Assembly (NCBI GenBank): GCA_002305315.1
Contig: DBQQ01000020.1
Span: forward strand, 1 to 5,726
Source: Clostridiales bacterium UBA1390
GTDB taxonomy: Bacteria > Bacillota > Clostridia > Lachnospirales > Bianqueaceae
Length of the DNA stretch: 5,726 nt
Reading direction: 5' to 3'
Position 1 is the first letter of the stretch. Every line of letters begins with the position of its first letter. Below, piece by piece: positions 5,222 through 5,726 of this stretch. A program made the translations under genes and the position numbers. The notes under the pieces are model-generated. The model ran no database searches. It saw only the letters and a list, made by a program, of their open reading frames with translations, and was not told the origin of the DNA.

Positions 5222-5241
5222 ATACAAAGGGGGGGAGGAGC

Positions 5242-5726
5242 ATGAAGAAACCTATTGCGTTCCTCTTATGCATGCTTATATGTGCAGGTTGTGCATCCTC
5301 CGATGAAAGACCGATGGAAATCGAAATGGATCTGTCCAAGATCCATTTCGATACCTCAGAAAAGGATGTGGATTTGTCGACAGTGATGTCGAAAGGACAG
5401 TTTTGTTCATATGAGGGAGTAGACTATACGTTATCAGCTGTTAATTCCTGGATCTATTACTATGATGAAGCCAATGAAAGCTTTGGAAAGCTATGTGGCC
5501 GGCCGGAGTGCGAACATAAGGGGAATGGATGTAATGCCTATGTACTCGGCGTTGGAGATCTGCAGGTATATGAAGGTCAGTTATACTTTATGGTGGGAGC
5601 CAGTGTGTTGACACGAATGGAACTGGAGGGGATGAATCGGGAGACTGTGAGAGTGGTCAACGATCTGTCCGGCGTGAACGGGAGCTGGGTGATACATCGA
5701 GACAAGATATATACGCAGGTATGGAA
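5242..5726 (+). CDS. Lipoprotein with a Cys/His knot, probable Lachnospiraceae surface protein (3' end beyond the window)
   Basis: The first 161 residues are visible and the frame is still open at the window end. The N-terminus is a lipoprotein signal: MKKP, a hydrophobic core (5-15), and a lipobox ending at Cys17 (ICAGC, with Cys rather than Leu at the -3 position), followed by ASSDE. An acidic spacer (21-50) follows. Residues 54-100 contain YEGVDYTLSAVNSWIYYYD and then LCGRPECEHKGNGCNAY, with C85, C90, H92 and C97. A similar knot occurs, from memory, in Lachnospiraceae lipoproteins with beta-propeller-like repeats; the following VYEGQLYFMVG segment fits the first such strand. It could be a surface-bound binding or sensing protein; the ligand is unknown. 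GGAGG (5234-5238) lies only 3 nt from the ATG, and a run of seven G (5229-5235) sits in the ribosome binding region. Confidence 0.82.
   Translation, partial: MKKPIAFLLCMLICAGCASSDERPMEIEMDLSKIHFDTSEKDVDLSTVMSKGQFCSYEGVDYTLSAVNSWIYYYDEANESFGKLCGRPECEHKGNGCNAYVLGVGDLQVYEGQLYFMVGASVLTRMELEGMNRETVRVVNDLSGVNGSWVIHRDKIYTQVW
5320..5352. repeat. Perfect 13-bp inverted repeat inside the lipoprotein gene
   Basis: ATCGAAATGGATC (5320-5332) and GATCCATTTCGAT (5340-5352) are exact reverse complements around the 7-nt loop TGTCCAA. It lies at codons 27-37, in the acidic spacer just after the lipid-anchored Cys. There is no T tract after it, so it is not an ordinary terminator. Confidence 0.95.

Noticed and set aside
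5181..5222. TTGACT with TATACT (14-nt gap) or TATAAA before the lipoprotein gene as a promoter
   Set aside because: A 14-nt spacing is too short, and TATAAA at 5217 has no -35 and would start transcription inside the ribosome binding site.
1..5726. CRISPR array, tRNA, rRNA, insertion sequence or phage attachment site
   Set aside because: No regularly spaced repeats, cloverleaf-like segments, transposase frames or paired terminal repeats were seen on either strand.

Overview
The window looks like chromosomal DNA from a Gram-positive gut anaerobe of the class Clostridia, most likely a Lachnospiraceae member. This is inferred from strong GGAGG-type ribosome binding sites, moderate GC, the paired ABC exporter, the sigma factor with a DUF4367-type membrane partner, and a lipoprotein with a C-x4-C-x-H-x4-C knot familiar from that family. 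All genes read on the + strand.

Region 1 (1-2238) is the end of an exporter operon. It holds the 3' tail of one ABC half-transporter and a complete second half-transporter that overlaps it by one base. The first carries degenerate catalytic residues (D for the Walker B glutamate, Q for the H-loop histidine) and the second carries canonical ones, so together they form a heterodimeric exporter of the BmrCD/TM287-288 type. A very strong hairpin terminator closes the unit.

Region 2 (2239-4218) is a sigma-factor operon. Its leader holds a dyad box, a 25-nt pure AT repeat and a textbook TTGACA-17-TAAGAT promoter. It encodes an ECF-like sigma factor (GTG start), a single-pass membrane protein with a DUF4367-like outer domain (probable anti-sigma or sensor), and a small secreted protein, and ends in a terminator. 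The membrane protein gene is interrupted by an in-frame TAG at codon 17 of its natural reading frame.

Region 3 (4219-5726) has a leader of about 300 nt containing a second copy of the dyad box seen in front of the sigma gene, followed by a TATACT -10-like element. It then holds a second small secreted protein, a 5'-truncated remnant of a related secreted protein, and the beginning of a lipoprotein that runs off the window. No terminator is visible between these genes, so they may share a transcript.

Working model (inference): the sigma/anti-sigma pair reads an envelope signal and controls its own operon and the downstream unit of exported proteins through the shared box. The AT repeat at the sigma copy and the nonsense codon in the partner could both alter the output. 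The most notable signals are the duplicated box, the AT repeat, the in-frame TAG, the gene remnant, and a perfect 13-bp inverted repeat inside the lipoprotein gene.
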